This document shows positions 35,148-44,724 of a stretch of DNA of 64,000 nt, in pieces (position 1 is the stretch's first letter; each line of letters starts with the position of its first letter). A program made the position numbers and the translations under genes. The notes beneath the pieces are model-generated. The model was not told the origin of the DNA. It saw only the letters and a list, made by a program, of their open reading frames with translations, and searched no databases. The stretch comes from Kangiella profundi (lineage in GTDB: Bacteria; Pseudomonadota; Gammaproteobacteria; Enterobacterales; Kangiellaceae). The stretch covers positions 868,001-932,000 of the forward strand of contig NZ_CP025120.1 in the NCBI RefSeq assembly GCF_002838765.1. The letters are read 5' to 3'.

Positions 35148-36896
35148 ATGCTCCTAGAGCAAATTTACGTTTTTAGCATAATTATAGCCATGCTAGTTGG
35201 GCTAGTCTTGAACTTGGCCCGGCCTGCATGGCTTTTTTCGTTAGCGGCATTAGCTCTTTATTTTCCTGGTTTCGTTTCTGCTGAACGATTTTTTAGTCAT
35301 GCGGTGAATCCTGCAGTCCTGACATTAATATTACTTCTGGTTTGCTCGATAGCATTGGAGCGAACTCGTGCTCTTGCATGGATCAGTCGGCATCTGTTTA
35401 ATAAAAGTCAGTTTATAACGCTAGCAAAAATGGGTGGGTTAGTAGCTGCAAGCTCTGCATTTTTAAATAACACAGCCATTGTTGCCTCGTTGATGGGCGC
35501 AGTACGGAATAACTCGAGTCAATCAGCTAAACGACTTTTGATACCTCTATCTTATTTCGCCATTTTAGGTGGCACACTGACGCTTATCGGAACATCTACA
35601 AACCTGGTAGTTAACAGCTTCCTAGTTGATTATGGAAAGCCTGGCTTTAATTTCTTCGACTTTTTACCTGTTGGGTTGATGATTTTATTAGTTAGTGGGG
35701 TTGCGGTCATTATCGTAAGCTACTGGCTACCTGAGGATAAAATTACTGGAACCGTTTCTCGAGAATATTTCCTTGAAGCAAGGATCGAAACTGATAGTGT
35801 TCTAATTGGTAAGTCGGTTTACCAAGCTGGCTTGACCACGATTACTGGTTTGGATTTGGTCGAAGTTGTTCGTGGTGAACAGGTTATTGCTCCGGTTGAG
35901 CATGACTTTGAATTACAGCAGGGTGATCTACTGATTTACTGCGGTGATGTAAAGTTGGCAAAGCAGCTTGCTAGTGTAAAAGGACTAAGCGTTTTTGCGG
36001 AAGATTCAGGTTTACTGGATAAACATCTCAAAGAAGTTATTGTCAGTCCAATGTCTACTTTGATTGGTCGCACTTTAAAACAAAGTAGCTTCCGAGCGCA
36101 TTTCGACGCAGCGGTTGTTGCGATTGGACGAAATGGTGGCCGATTATCTGGCGCGCTAGGAGAAGTGGAAATCCGAGCTGGAGATAAACTCGTTATCGCA
36201 ACTGGTCTTGATTTTTATAAGCGGCCTAACGTTGAGCGTAACTTTATATTTCTAGACAAAGTTCAACTGCACCCACCCTTAAAAATATCTCAGGAAGTTA
36301 TTACTTTTGCTGGTTTTTTCATGGCCATAACTTTGGCGGCAATAGGGCTGGTCAATTTGCTGACGGCAATGATGGCTTATCTGATACTTATTCTTGCTAC
36401 AAAAGTCATTAGTGCCACAGAAGTAAGACGACGATTACCATTAGAAATTTGGCTGGTAATTGCGTCGGCTTTAGCAATTGCTGATGTATTTAACCAGGTT
36501 GGTGTAGCGACCTTAATTGCAAAAGCAGTAACAGGGTTGTTTGATATCCAGGGTAGTAACGACTTAACCGGAATTTACCTATCGTTTATCAGTATTTACC
36601 TAATAACTTGGATCATAACCGAAATGGTAACCAACAATGCCGCGGCTGCCCTGATGTTTCCTGTAGCCTTTGGTTTGGCAGAGTCTATCGGTGTAAACTA
36701 CATGCCATTTGTTATGGCAGTTGCATACGGTGCTTCTGCAAGTTTCATTAGCCCATATGGTTATCAAACTAATCTGATGGTAATGAATGTAGGCAGCTAC
36801 AGCTTTAAAGACTTTGCAAAAGTCGGTTGGTTAGTCTCGCTAAGCTTTACCATTGTGGCTTTAGTCATGATACCGATAGTGTTTCCATTTTCGTGA
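35148..36896 (+). CDS. SLC13-type sulfate permease with TrkA-C domains
   Basis: 582-residue inner-membrane carrier of the divalent anion:sodium symporter group. Two membrane halves each carry a helix-hairpin with a conserved asparagine block: FLNNTAIVASLMGAV in the first and MVTNNAAAALMFPVAFGLAE in the second, with IGTSTNLVVNSFLVDYG between them. Two TrkA-C (RCK-like) regulatory domains lie at ~205-370. It sits between cysN and cysC, so sulfate is the probable substrate. Confidence 0.88.
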   Translation: MLLEQIYVFSIIIAMLVGLVLNLARPAWLFSLAALALYFPGFVSAERFFSHAVNPAVLTLILLLVCSIALERTRALAWISRHLFNKSQFITLAKMGGLVAASSAFLNNTAIVASLMGAVRNNSSQSAKRLLIPLSYFAILGGTLTLIGTSTNLVVNSFLVDYGKPGFNFFDFLPVGLMILLVSGVAVIIVSYWLPEDKITGTVSREYFLEARIETDSVLIGKSVYQAGLTTITGLDLVEVVRGEQVIAPVEHDFELQQGDLLIYCGDVKLAKQLASVKGLSVFAEDSGLLDKHLKEVIVSPMSTLIGRTLKQSSFRAHFDAAVVAIGRNGGRLSGALGEVEIRAGDKLVIATGLDFYKRPNVERNFIFLDKVQLHPPLKISQEVITFAGFFMAITLAAIGLVNLLTAMMAYLILILATKVISATEVRRRLPLEIWLVIASALAIADVFNQVGVATLIAKAVTGLFDIQGSNDLTGIYLSFISIYLITWIITEMVTNNAAAALMFPVAFGLAESIGVNYMPFVMAVAYGASASFISPYGYQTNLMVMNVGSYSFKDFAKVGWLVSLSFTIVALVMIPIVFPFS

Positions 36897-36914
36897 ATTT
36901 AGGAGAGAGTTTTC

Positions 36915-37511
36915 ATGACAGAAAATATCGTTTGGCATCATCATAATGTGACTCATGAAGACCGTTGCAAGCAGAAGAATCAGAAGCCTTGCGTACTTTG
37001 GTTTACGGGTCTATCTGGTTCGGGTAAGTCAACAGTGGCCAATGCTGTTGAATCACTATTACTTGAAAATGGTAACCACTCTTATCTTTTAGACGGTGAT
37101 AACGTTCGCCATGGACTTAATAAAGACTTGTCTTTCAGCGAAGAGGATCGCGTTGAGAACATTCGACGTATTGGGGAAGTGACTAAGCTTTTCACCGATG
37201 CTGGTCTTATAGTGTTATCAGCTTTTATTTCGCCCTTTAAACAAGACCGCCAACAAGTCCGTGATTTACATGGAAGTGGTGATTTTATTGAGGTATTTGT
37301 TGATACTCCTTTAGAAGTATGTGAGCAAAGAGATCCCAAGGGACTGTATAAAAAAGCACGAGCAGGGGACATCAAGAACTTTACTGGGTTGGACTCTCCT
37401 TATGAAGCTCCCGAAGCCCCGGAGATTCATCTCAAAACTGATGAATATTCAATAGACGAGCTGGCACAGCAGGTTCTACAGCATTTAGGAGCTAACGGCT
37501 TTATATCCTAA
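36915..37511 (+). CDS. cysC: Adenylylsulfate kinase
   Basis: 198 residues phosphorylating APS to PAPS. Walker A is [18 protein letters not shown] (G32-T40). APS-binding and lid motifs are [31 protein letters not shown] and [14 protein letters not shown]. It ends the cysDN-permease-cysC unit. Because no PAPS reductase or sulfite reductase lies nearby, the PAPS made here is probably meant for the sulfotransferase of the island, although it could also feed assimilation. Confidence 0.97.
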   Translation: MTENIVWHHHNVTHEDRCKQKNQKPCVLWFTGLSGSGKSTVANAVESLLLENGNHSYLLDGDNVRHGLNKDLSFSEEDRVENIRRIGEVTKLFTDAGLIVLSAFISPFKQDRQQVRDLHGSGDFIEVFVDTPLEVCEQRDPKGLYKKARAGDIKNFTGLDSPYEAPEAPEIHLKTDEYSIDELAQQVLQHLGANGFIS

Positions 37512-37563
37512 AATAATTGCTTGAACCGCAAAAAGAATATGGTAGAATTCCCGCTCTCAAAAT

Positions 37564-37640
37564 AGTCGCGTAGCTCAGTTGGTTAGAGCACCACCTTGAC
37601 ATGGTGGGGGTCGGTGGTTCGAGTCCACTCGCGACTACCA
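37564..37640 (+). tRNA. tRNA-Val (anticodon GAC)
   Basis: A 77-base cloverleaf with acceptor strands AGTCGCG / CGCGACT, a D-arm with AGCTCAGTTGGTTAGAGC, an anticodon arm CCACC-TTGACAT-GGTGG, a T-arm with GTGGTTCGAGTCCAC and an encoded CCA. It follows cysC at the edge of the polysaccharide island. Confidence 0.97.
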
Positions 37641-37692
37641 AATTTAAAAAAGCCGTGCTCGTCACGGTTTTTTTGTACTTGAAAGAAATGGA
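37633..37692 (+). repeat. Direct repeat, copy A: tRNA-Val 3' end and flank
   Basis: This stretch starts with the last 8 bases of tRNA-Val (GACTACCA), runs through the terminator and ends with TTGAAAGAAATGGA. A diverged copy occurs at 37953-38011, about 320 bases downstream, with most positions identical. Confidence 0.85.
37650..37675 (+). terminator. Terminator of tRNA-Val
   Basis: CCGTG-ctcgt-CACGG is followed by seven T residues, directly after the tRNA. Confidence 0.8.
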
Positions 37693-37885
37693 CGAGAACC
37701 ACCGAAGGTGGTTTGATAAAGTCGTCGGGAGCGACTTTGAACAGACTTTAGTCTGGCCCGAAGGGCGAGAGCAGGACAGCCCAAGTAGTCCACTAGCGAT
37801 AGTAATTCTTTGCAACCATTTCGGTTATAAAGTGTTTTAAGGTGTCTTTGACTTCTGGAGTTAACTTTAAATTTAAAGTCACTGG

Positions 37886-37908
37886 ATCCCGTGGTTAAAC
37901 CACGGGAT
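37886..37908. repeat. REP-like palindrome
   Basis: ATCCCGTGGTT and AACCACGGGAT form an 11-bp perfect stem around one base, in the context TGG[palindrome]GACG. This layout resembles the small TGGAT...ATGACG intergenic palindromes scattered in many bacterial genomes. Confidence 0.6.
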
Positions 37909-37952
37909 GACGAGTTCCCAGGAAGTTTGATTTAAGTCATTCTAGCCTACAT

Positions 37953-38011
37953 GACTACCAATCTATAAAAGCCTTGCTTGTCACGGTTTTTTTATATTTG
38001 AAAGAAATGGA
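37953..38011 (+). repeat. Direct repeat, copy B: tRNA 3' end remnant and decayed terminator
   Basis: GACTACCA followed by a diverged copy of the tRNA-Val terminator (CCTTG-cttgt-CACGG plus a T-run) and TTGAAAGAAATGGA. No tRNA body precedes it. It is either the residue of a tandem tRNA copy or the far attachment repeat of a lost element. Confidence 0.8.
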
Positions 38012-38025
38012 GACTAAAAGAGCAG

Positions 38026-38046
38026 ATTCTGAATTAAATTCAGAAT
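38026..38046. repeat. Second small palindrome of the same form
   Basis: ATTCTGAATT and AATTCAGAAT surround one base, and the palindrome is followed by GACA. It has the same architecture as the palindrome at 37886-37908. Confidence 0.5.
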
Positions 38047-38078
38047 GACATACCTAGAGAGGGTGCGTTACCTGTAAA

Positions 38079-38714
38079 TTAATCGCTGGTTTTGTCTTTA
38101 AACTCACACAAGTCTTCAATGATGCAGCTACCGCAGCGGGGCTTTCTAGCTAGGCAGGTATAACGGCCATGAAGGATTAACCAGTGATGGGCGTCGAGTA
38201 GGAATTCTTTGGGAACGAACTTCAGGAGCTTTTCTTCAACCTGTCTAACGTTTTTGCCTGGGGCAATTTTGGTTCGGTTTGATACGCGGAATATGTGGGT
38301 ATCGACTGCCATGGCGGGTTGTCTGAAAGCTGTATTTAGCACAACGTTTGCTGTCTTACGTCCGACGCCAGCCAAGGCTTCAAGGTCTTTACGGTTATCA
38401 GGAACTACCGAATCGTGCTTTTCAATCAAATCTTTGCAGCATGAAATCACATTTTTGGCTTTGCTATTAAACAGCCCGATTGTTTTGATGTACTCTTTAA
38501 GGCCTTCTTCACCAAGGGCATAAATAGCTTCCGGGGTATTGGCTACCGGAAATAGCTTGCGAGTTGCTTTGTTTACGCCGACGTCTGTTGCCTGTGCAGA
38601 AAGGATGACTGCTATTAACAGCTCAAAGGTTGAGTTATACTCGAGTTCGGTTGTTGGGTTTGGGTTATTGTCACGCAGTCGCTCAAAAATCTCCTGGCGC
38701 TTAGCTTTATTCAT
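38079..38714 (-). CDS. nth: Endonuclease III (DNA glycosylase/AP lyase)
   Basis: 211 residues from ATG 38714, exactly the E. coli length. A longer upstream frame exists but would run through rsxE. The helix-hairpin-helix is [20 protein letters not shown] with the catalytic lysine. The catalytic aspartate is in [12 protein letters not shown], and the four-cysteine iron-sulfur loop is [17 protein letters not shown]. It repairs oxidised pyrimidines. It overlaps the end of rsxE by 8 bases, the classic rsx-nth arrangement. Confidence 0.97.
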   Translation of the reverse strand: MNKAKRQEIFERLRDNNPNPTTELEYNSTFELLIAVILSAQATDVGVNKATRKLFPVANTPEAIYALGEEGLKEYIKTIGLFNSKAKNVISCCKDLIEKHDSVVPDNRKDLEALAGVGRKTANVVLNTAFRQPAMAVDTHIFRVSNRTKIAPGKNVRQVEEKLLKFVPKEFLLDAHHWLILHGRYTCLARKPRCGSCIIEDLCEFKDKTSD

Positions 38715-39408
38715 GTCCCAAGGCCTCTTCATTTTTGATTGGTGACGTCTTGGTAGCTTTTGCCCGTTCTGCACGTTTGTTATCAATACCATTTTTGATG
38801 GCAATTAAAATTCCAAGACCAACGAAGGCTCCCGGCGGCAGTATGGCAAACAGGAATGTAGAGTCGGTTAGATAGAATGAAATAGTCAAGTCACTGGCCC
38901 AGTCACCAAATAGCTGCTCTGCGCCCGAGAACAGGGTACCTTGGCCAATCATTTCACGAAGGGCGCCCAGTGTGCAAAGAACCGCGGTAAAGCCTAATCC
39001 TTGCATAACCCCGTCTAGTAACGATGGGAAAAATTTGTTTTTAGAAGCGAAGGCTTCAGCACGACCAATGATGGCACAGTTGGTTACTATCAGAGGAATA
39101 AAAATGCCCAGTGTCAGGTATAGCTCATAGGTAAAGGCATTCATGATTAAACCAACATTGGTCACAAAGCTGGCAATCATCATCACGAAAATAGGAATGC
39201 GAATTTCTTTAGGAATATAATTGCGAACCAGCGATACGGAAGCATTTGAGCCAGCCAGTACCCAGGTTGTGGCTAAACCAAGGGCTAGACCATTAATGAA
39301 GGTGTTGCTGACTGCCAATAGAGGACAAAGGCCCAGCAGTTGAACTAGAGCCGGATTGTTATCCCATAGCCCATTTTTGATGATCGTTTTGTGTTCGGAA
39401 TTAATCAT
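38707..39408 (-). CDS. rsxE: Electron transport complex subunit E
   Basis: 233 residues and about six membrane segments of the RnfE/RsxE family ([53 protein letters not shown]). ATG 39408 is chosen over an upstream start inside rsxG because the family begins near MINSEHKT. The protein is part of the membrane complex that moves electrons between NADH and ferredoxin-like acceptors and, in E. coli, keeps SoxR reduced. Confidence 0.95.
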   Translation of the reverse strand: MINSEHKTIIKNGLWDNNPALVQLLGLCPLLAVSNTFINGLALGLATTWVLAGSNASVSLVRNYIPKEIRIPIFVMMIASFVTNVGLIMNAFTYELYLTLGIFIPLIVTNCAIIGRAEAFASKNKFFPSLLDGVMQGLGFTAVLCTLGALREMIGQGTLFSGAEQLFGDWASDLTISFYLTDSTFLFAILPPGAFVGLGILIAIKNGIDNKRAERAKATKTSPIKNEEALGHE

Positions 39409-40042
39409 TAGCTCCTCCACAGTTTTGTGGTCCTTCAAAAAGCTGCTGCTTGTTATCTTCAAAGAACTCTAATGTCGTTGCGACCTGCTGTATAACCGCT
39501 CTAGGAGTTATCGTTGCACCGGTAAAGGCATCAAACTGTCCACCATCTTTGCTTACAGCCCAGCCTTCAATCTCTGGATTACTCAACGATTTCCCTTCGA
39601 AACCCAAAATCCAGTCGCTTTTCTTGGAGTCGACCTTGTCACCAAGTCCTGGCGTTTCCTTGTGATCCGTTACCCGCACTCCAGCAATGGTGCCATCTTG
39701 ATAAATACCAACCACCATGGCGATTTTTCCACTGTAACCGTTAGGAGCTATTGATTCCATGACCACAGCAATAGGCTCGCCATCTTTGCGCATACGATAA
39801 GCTTTCAGGGGGTTCTTGGAGCCCAGTGTTGTTGCGTCCTGTATTAAAGTACAGTCATGATAAACATCATTATCGTATTCGTTTTCTGATACAAGCTGAT
39901 TTAAAGTTCGGGCTAAAGCGGCTTCCATTTCACCTGCTATGGTGTCACGGGTAATGTAAAAGGTTACCGCGATAAGACCCACGCAAACTGCCGCAAAGAT
40001 CGCCAGGATTAACCCGTTCTTGCTGATCATTTTAGTGAGCAT
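39401..40042 (-). CDS. rsxG: Electron transport complex subunit G, covalent flavoprotein
   Basis: 213 residues with one N-terminal membrane segment ([20 protein letters not shown]) and a periplasmic FMN-binding domain. The threonine that binds FMN covalently lies in [30 protein letters not shown] is a family block. It overlaps rsxD upstream and rsxE downstream. ATG 40030 (MISKNG) is an alternative start. Confidence 0.95.
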   Translation of the reverse strand: MLTKMISKNGLILAIFAAVCVGLIAVTFYITRDTIAGEMEAALARTLNQLVSENEYDNDVYHDCTLIQDATTLGSKNPLKAYRMRKDGEPIAVVMESIAPNGYSGKIAMVVGIYQDGTIAGVRVTDHKETPGLGDKVDSKKSDWILGFEGKSLSNPEIEGWAVSKDGGQFDAFTGATITPRAVIQQVATTLEFFEDNKQQLFEGPQNCGGAND

Positions 40043-41108
40043 CGGTATCCCCCTGCTGACGTTTTACTTTGTGGCCATAGACTTTTGGCTTGGTGTAGTA
40101 GTCGAGCATTGGCACTGTCATATTCATAAGCAGAACAGCAAAAGCAATGGCATCAGGGTAGCCGCCGAAGGTCCTGATGATAACGGTAATCACGCCAATT
40201 CCCAGGCCAAATATCCAACGACCTTTCGGAGTGGTCGAAGCCGTGACAGGGTCTGTGGCAATAAAGAAAGCGCCAAGCATTGTTGCGCCAGCAAACAGGT
40301 GGAAGCTGGGCGAAAGAAAGTGGTCGCTGTTCCCGGCAAATAAAACGAATGACATGGTGACCATGCCCAGCAGAACGCCAGCTGGGATCTGCCAACCGAT
40401 AACTTTACGGAACATCAAGAATAGGCCGCCAGCGAGAAATCCAATGTTGACCCATTGCCAGCCGGAACCTGATAGACCGCTGATAACGGCGTGTGTTTCA
40501 ATTTCGGCCAGTCGATAACCTTGAGCTAATTCCGTTTTTACATGATCAAGAGGCGTCGCCATGGTAAATCCATCAACGCCCAATCGAGCTGCAGTAATTG
40601 GTTCGCCGCCCATGCTGGTACCGGTGAAAATGTAGGATAGCGCATCAATAAAACCGACCGGATTCTGCGCAAGTTCAGCAGGTGGTAGCCAGGATGTCAT
40701 TTCAAGGGGAAACGAGATTAGTAGTAGAACATAACCAACCATTGCCGGGTTAAAGAGATTATTACCTAACCCACCATAAACATGTTTTGCAAATACGGTG
40801 GCAAAAGCAACACCCACTACCGTCATCCACCAAGGAAGAAGTGGAGGTAAGGCGAGAGCTAACAGCCAGGCTGTTACAAAGGCGCTACCATCAAATAATA
40901 TGGGTAATACTGGGCGTTGACGAACTTTGAGAATTAAAGCTTCTGTCCCAAGAGCTGTGGTACAGGCCAATATCAGGTTGATGATTACGCCAAATCCAAA
41001 GAAGTAAACCAATGCAAATAAGCCCGGGAGCGTAGCAAAGACTACCCACAGCATCAGTTCAGTGACTGATGTTGGTTTCTTAGCAAATGGCGAAGAAATC
41101 AGGCTCAT
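40032..41108 (-). CDS. rsxD: Electron transport complex subunit D
   Basis: 358 residues and eight to ten membrane segments. The FMN-linking threonine is expected in TDPVTASTTPKGRWIFG. KHVYGGLGNNLFNPAMVGYV is conserved in RnfD/RsxD and the NqrB family. With RsxG and RsxE it forms the membrane core of the complex. Its start overlaps the end of rsxC by 4 bases. Confidence 0.95.
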   Translation of the reverse strand: MSLISSPFAKKPTSVTELMLWVVFATLPGLFALVYFFGFGVIINLILACTTALGTEALILKVRQRPVLPILFDGSAFVTAWLLALALPPLLPWWMTVVGVAFATVFAKHVYGGLGNNLFNPAMVGYVLLLISFPLEMTSWLPPAELAQNPVGFIDALSYIFTGTSMGGEPITAARLGVDGFTMATPLDHVKTELAQGYRLAEIETHAVISGLSGSGWQWVNIGFLAGGLFLMFRKVIGWQIPAGVLLGMVTMSFVLFAGNSDHFLSPSFHLFAGATMLGAFFIATDPVTASTTPKGRWIFGLGIGVITVIIRTFGGYPDAIAFAVLLMNMTVPMLDYYTKPKVYGHKVKRQQGDTDAH

Positions 41109-42706
41109 GCGTCAGTATCCTTTTGGTCATTGGCTTTGTTATCTGTTTCCGAATCATCCTGTTGTGCTTTCTTGGCTTTTACGCGAGCTAATGCTGCGGC
41201 AACCGCTGCTTTTTTAGCATCATCTTCGCCAGCCGCTTCGGCAGCTTTGCGTCTGGCTTCGGCTGCCTTGCGGTGCTTTTCTGCTTTTTCTCTTTTGACT
41301 CGCTCCAGTCGCTCCTGTCGTGCTTCATGACGCAGGCGAGCTTTATCAGCTTTGGTCTTTTCAACTTTCTGATTGCGAATGGTCGATTTGGCATAGCGAT
41401 AGTATTGCACTAATGGGATATCGCTAGGACAGACATAAGCACAGGCGCCACATTCTATGCAGTCAAACAGATCATATTCTTCCGCTTTTTCAAATTCATC
41501 AGCTTTAGCATGCCAGTACAGTTGTTGCGGAAGCAGTGAAGCTGGGCAGGCATCCATACATGCTCCACAGCGAATACAGGGCAGAGCGATATGGTCATGT
41601 TTAAGTTCTTTGGGCGCTGCCATGATAATGCAGTTGGTTGCTTTGACGATACCGACTTTATGGTTCGGTAATTCAAAACCCATCATGGGGCCACCCATTA
41701 CCAATACACCAGGATTCGTGGCATTGCAGAATGACATCAAGTGTTCAACCGGTGTGCCAAAAGGTACTTCATAATTACCAGGCTTTTTGCAGGCCTCGCC
41801 GGTAAGTGTTACCACTCGTGATATCAGGGGCTTGCCAAACTCGAAAGCTTCATAGATTGCAACACAGGTCGCCACATTGTGCATGACCAGGCCTAAATCA
41901 GCTGGTAAACCACCATGTGGAACTTCTTTGCCCGTCAGTAATTGGATAAGTTGCTTTTCGCCACCACTTGGATATTTGGTAGGTACCACTGCAATTTTGA
42001 CAGTGTCCATTTCTAACTGTTTACGTGCATCAACCAGAGCATCGATCGCGTTGGGCTTATTGTCCTCAACACCCACAATGATTTTGATATCATCGTACAG
42101 ATGACTAATGATTTGTGCGCCTTTTAAAACGTCTGTCGCCCGCTCCTGGAGCAGGCGATCATCACAGGTAATATATGGCTCACATTCTGCGGCATTGATG
42201 ATGAGGGTATCAATTCCTGATTCACGCTTAAGCTTAATATGAGTAGGGAATGAGGCACCACCCAGTCCGACAATGCCACTCTCGCAAATGTGAGCGAGCA
42301 TTTCTGCTCGTTCCAATTCTAGAATATTTTTTTTAGGGAAAAGTTCAATCCATTGATCCTTGCCATCGGTTTCAATGACCACACATAAGTCATCAAGGCC
42401 AGATGGATGCGCAATAGGGCGCTTTTCAATTGCTACAACAATTCCTGAGGTTGGTGCATGCTGGAAGGTACTGAAAATACCGTCGCTCTCTGCGATAACC
42501 TGTCCCTTTAATACTTTGTCCCCCACATTAACAACGGGTATTGAACGATTTCCGGCTTGTCCCTTGAGGTTGATGACTAATTGTTTAGGTATAGTCATCT
42601 CTTGAATTGGTGTCTGATTAGACTCAAGTTTATGTTCCTCGGGGTGAATCCCGCCGTGGAATTCAAAAATCGGAATTTCAGATTTGTAGCCGGAGCGTTC
42701 CATCAA
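41105..42706 (-). CDS. rsxC: Electron transport complex subunit C, short C-terminal tail
   Basis: 533 residues. The N-terminal NADH/FMN region contains [13 protein letters not shown] and [15 protein letters not shown], followed by two [4Fe-4S] motifs ([17 protein letters not shown] and [17 protein letters not shown]). The C-terminal tail (~450-533) is alanine-, lysine- and arginine-rich. It is much shorter than the repeat-rich tail of E. coli RsxC (~740 residues in total). This subunit accepts electrons from NADH. Confidence 0.95.
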   Translation of the reverse strand: MMERSGYKSEIPIFEFHGGIHPEEHKLESNQTPIQEMTIPKQLVINLKGQAGNRSIPVVNVGDKVLKGQVIAESDGIFSTFQHAPTSGIVVAIEKRPIAHPSGLDDLCVVIETDGKDQWIELFPKKNILELERAEMLAHICESGIVGLGGASFPTHIKLKRESGIDTLIINAAECEPYITCDDRLLQERATDVLKGAQIISHLYDDIKIIVGVEDNKPNAIDALVDARKQLEMDTVKIAVVPTKYPSGGEKQLIQLLTGKEVPHGGLPADLGLVMHNVATCVAIYEAFEFGKPLISRVVTLTGEACKKPGNYEVPFGTPVEHLMSFCNATNPGVLVMGGPMMGFELPNHKVGIVKATNCIIMAAPKELKHDHIALPCIRCGACMDACPASLLPQQLYWHAKADEFEKAEEYDLFDCIECGACAYVCPSDIPLVQYYRYAKSTIRNQKVEKTKADKARLRHEARQERLERVKREKAEKHRKAAEARRKAAEAAGEDDAKKAAVAAALARVKAKKAQQDDSETDNKANDQKDTDA

Positions 42707-43290
42707 GAGCTCTCCTTACTAAAAACCTGTTTAATAGGTATCTGATTTAATTTCATCTGCTCAGGTTGTTGCCATTTCCAGGTCGCAACTGTCTGTGGGA
42801 TCTCTATCATATCAATACAATCCACTGGGCAAGGCTCTACGCACAAGTCACAGCCGGTACACTCGTCAATTATTACGGTGTGCATTAATTTGGGTGCGCC
42901 AAGAATGGCATCGACCGGACATGCTTGAATACATTTGGTGCAACCAATACATTCATCTTCACGAATGTAGGCAACGCGAGGAGGTTTTTCCTCGCCACGT
43001 TCTTCATCAAGTGGAATAACTTCTCGTCCGAGCAAATCAGCAAGAGCTTTAACACCAGCTTCTCCGCCTGGTGGACATTTATTTATTTCATCGCCATTGG
43101 CTATTGCTTCTGCGTAGGGTTTACAGCCAGGATAGCCACACTGCCCACACTGAGTCTGCGGCAAGATATCGTTGATCTGATCAACGATAGGGTCGCCTTC
43201 TACTTTAAATTTTACCGAGGCAAAGCCGAGAATGGCTCCAAAGATAAGGCCAAGCACAGCAAGAATAATAACTGCTACCAGTAAATCCAT
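42703..43290 (-). CDS. rsxB: Electron transport complex subunit B (Fe-S)
   Basis: 195 residues. An N-terminal membrane anchor is followed by a four-cysteine cluster motif ([16 protein letters not shown]). A ferredoxin domain has two [4Fe-4S] sites, [16 protein letters not shown] and [16 protein letters not shown]. It passes electrons between the other complex subunits. Its end overlaps the start of rsxC by 4 bases. Confidence 0.96.
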   Translation of the reverse strand: MDLLVAVIILAVLGLIFGAILGFASVKFKVEGDPIVDQINDILPQTQCGQCGYPGCKPYAEAIANGDEINKCPPGGEAGVKALADLLGREVIPLDEERGEEKPPRVAYIREDECIGCTKCIQACPVDAILGAPKLMHTVIIDECTGCDLCVEPCPVDCIDMIEIPQTVATWKWQQPEQMKLNQIPIKQVFSKESS

Positions 43291-43298
43291 GGGTTACC

Positions 43299-43880
43299 TT
43301 ATAGTTTTACGAGGCCAGAAAAGCCCATGAATGCAAGCGACATAAGTCCAGCAGTGATCATCGCAATAGACGCGCCCTTGAATGGTAGTGGCACATCAGC
43401 AGCAGCAAGACGCTCACGCATGGCGGCAAACAAAATAAGTACTAGTGAAAAGCCTACTGCTGCACCAAATCCATAGATTACTGACTGTACGAAATTATGA
43501 GCCTCATTAACGTTAAGCAGGGCAACACCTAACACGGCACAGTTGGTTGTTATTAAAGGCAGGAAGATACCCAGTAATCGGTAAAGAATAGGACTGGTTT
43601 TGTGAATAATCATTTCAGTCAATTGCACCATAACCGCAATGACCAAAATAAAGGAAAGTGTTTGTAAATATTCCATGCCAAGAGGAGCAAGAATAAAGGT
43701 GTTGACGATGTAACTTAGCGCGGAAGCCAGTGTCAGAACAAAGGTGGTTGCCACTGACATACCAATGGCCGTTTCCAGTTTTCCGGAGACACCCATAAAT
43801 GGGCAAAGCCCAAGGAACTTCACCAGAACAAAATTATTGACCAAAACGGTACCGATAAAGAGCAGCAAATACTCGCCCAT
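43299..43880 (-). CDS. rsxA: Electron transport complex subunit A
   Basis: 193 residues from ATG 43880, the same length as E. coli RsxA. The start [20 protein letters not shown] is conserved, so the longer in-frame extension upstream is rejected. It has six membrane segments with [13 protein letters not shown] in the middle. It is the first gene of the rsxABCDGE-nth operon and divergent from ubiT. Confidence 0.96.
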   Translation of the reverse strand: MGEYLLLFIGTVLVNNFVLVKFLGLCPFMGVSGKLETAIGMSVATTFVLTLASALSYIVNTFILAPLGMEYLQTLSFILVIAVMVQLTEMIIHKTSPILYRLLGIFLPLITTNCAVLGVALLNVNEAHNFVQSVIYGFGAAVGFSLVLILFAAMRERLAAADVPLPFKGASIAMITAGLMSLAFMGFSGLVKL

Positions 43881-44151
43881 CAGCTGATAACACCTTGTTT
43901 TTGCGCAATTTTCGCGACGGAGTGAATCGAAACAGGCAATTAGCAAAACTTGCCCTCGAATGACTGCATATTATGAGGGATCGCTGGTTTCTAAACAACC
44001 ATAGAAAGTTTAAGGGAAATGATGTGGATCAAGGGTATATAGTATGCTTTCGGGTATCCCTGGTGCAGGACATGGCTTGCACCAGCCATGTGTTGGTTCT
44101 GTTCTTCCCACATGATCAAGGTCATGCTGTATTAGCCAGACAATTCTTATA

Positions 44152-44724
44152 ATGAATCAATTTCACGAGCTAATACAATTTATGAGTCAACTAACAAATC
44201 TCAGTCATCTTTCCTTTGCTGATAAAATAACAGCAACATTGCAACCTAAATTAGCAGCATTATTGGCTCCACAAAAACTGGGTTCTTGTATCAGTTTTGT
44301 ACCACAAGTGATTAACCGAAAGCTTATAGAGGCAGTTCTGAATCGTGTGCTACAGGAGCAGATTGGAGATGGTGATTTCGACTATCTGACGGGTAAATGG
44401 TTATTGGTTGAAATCAGGGATGCTCAATTGTTTACAACGATCGGATTCAGAAATCATCAGTTCGTGTGCCGTCAGGTCGCTCAGGAGTCATCGGATGCTG
44501 ATGCCCGTTTATCCGTGTTTGCTGCCGATGCGATTGATTTAGTCCAGCAGAATATTGATCCGGATACCTTATTTTTCCAACGTAAGCTGACCATTGGTGG
44601 TGATACCGAGTTGGCACACCATGTTAAAAATACTTTGGACACTTTGGAACCAGATACCATTCCAAAATTGATCAAGACAATATTGCAGAAATATCAGGCA
44701 ATCATCTCAAGACCGGCCATCTGA
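44152..44724 (+). CDS. ubiT: SCP2-domain accessory factor of anaerobic ubiquinone synthesis
   Basis: 190 residues with a sterol carrier protein 2-like lipid-binding domain (residues ~60-165; TGKWLLVEIRDAQLFTTIGF and FFQRKLTIGGDTELAHHVKNTLD). It corresponds to E. coli YhbT/UbiT, needed with UbiU and UbiV for oxygen-independent ubiquinone synthesis. The neighbouring genes on the other strand are ubiV and ubiU, which supports this. The 3' ends of ubiT and ubiV overlap by 31 bases. Confidence 0.88.
   Translation: MNQFHELIQFMSQLTNLSHLSFADKITATLQPKLAALLAPQKLGSCISFVPQVINRKLIEAVLNRVLQEQIGDGDFDYLTGKWLLVEIRDAQLFTTIGFRNHQFVCRQVAQESSDADARLSVFAADAIDLVQQNIDPDTLFFQRKLTIGGDTELAHHVKNTLDTLEPDTIPKLIKTILQKYQAIISRPAI

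Noticed and set aside
37501..37815. Frames on both strands across tRNA-Val and its flank
   Set aside because: They run through a perfect tRNA and its terminator and cannot be real genes.
38715..38804. N-terminal extension of Nth
   Set aside because: It is translated from DNA within rsxE. Starting at 38714 gives the standard 211 residues.
43881..43946. N-terminal extension of RsxA
   Set aside because: The conserved protein starts at MGEYLLLF. The extension has no family match and would make RsxA longer than normal.
44110..44135. FNR/ANR-type site before ubiT (near ATGATCAAGGTCAT)
   Set aside because: Only one half of the TTGAT-N4-ATCAA palindrome is convincing, so I do not list it as a site despite the anaerobic function of ubiT.
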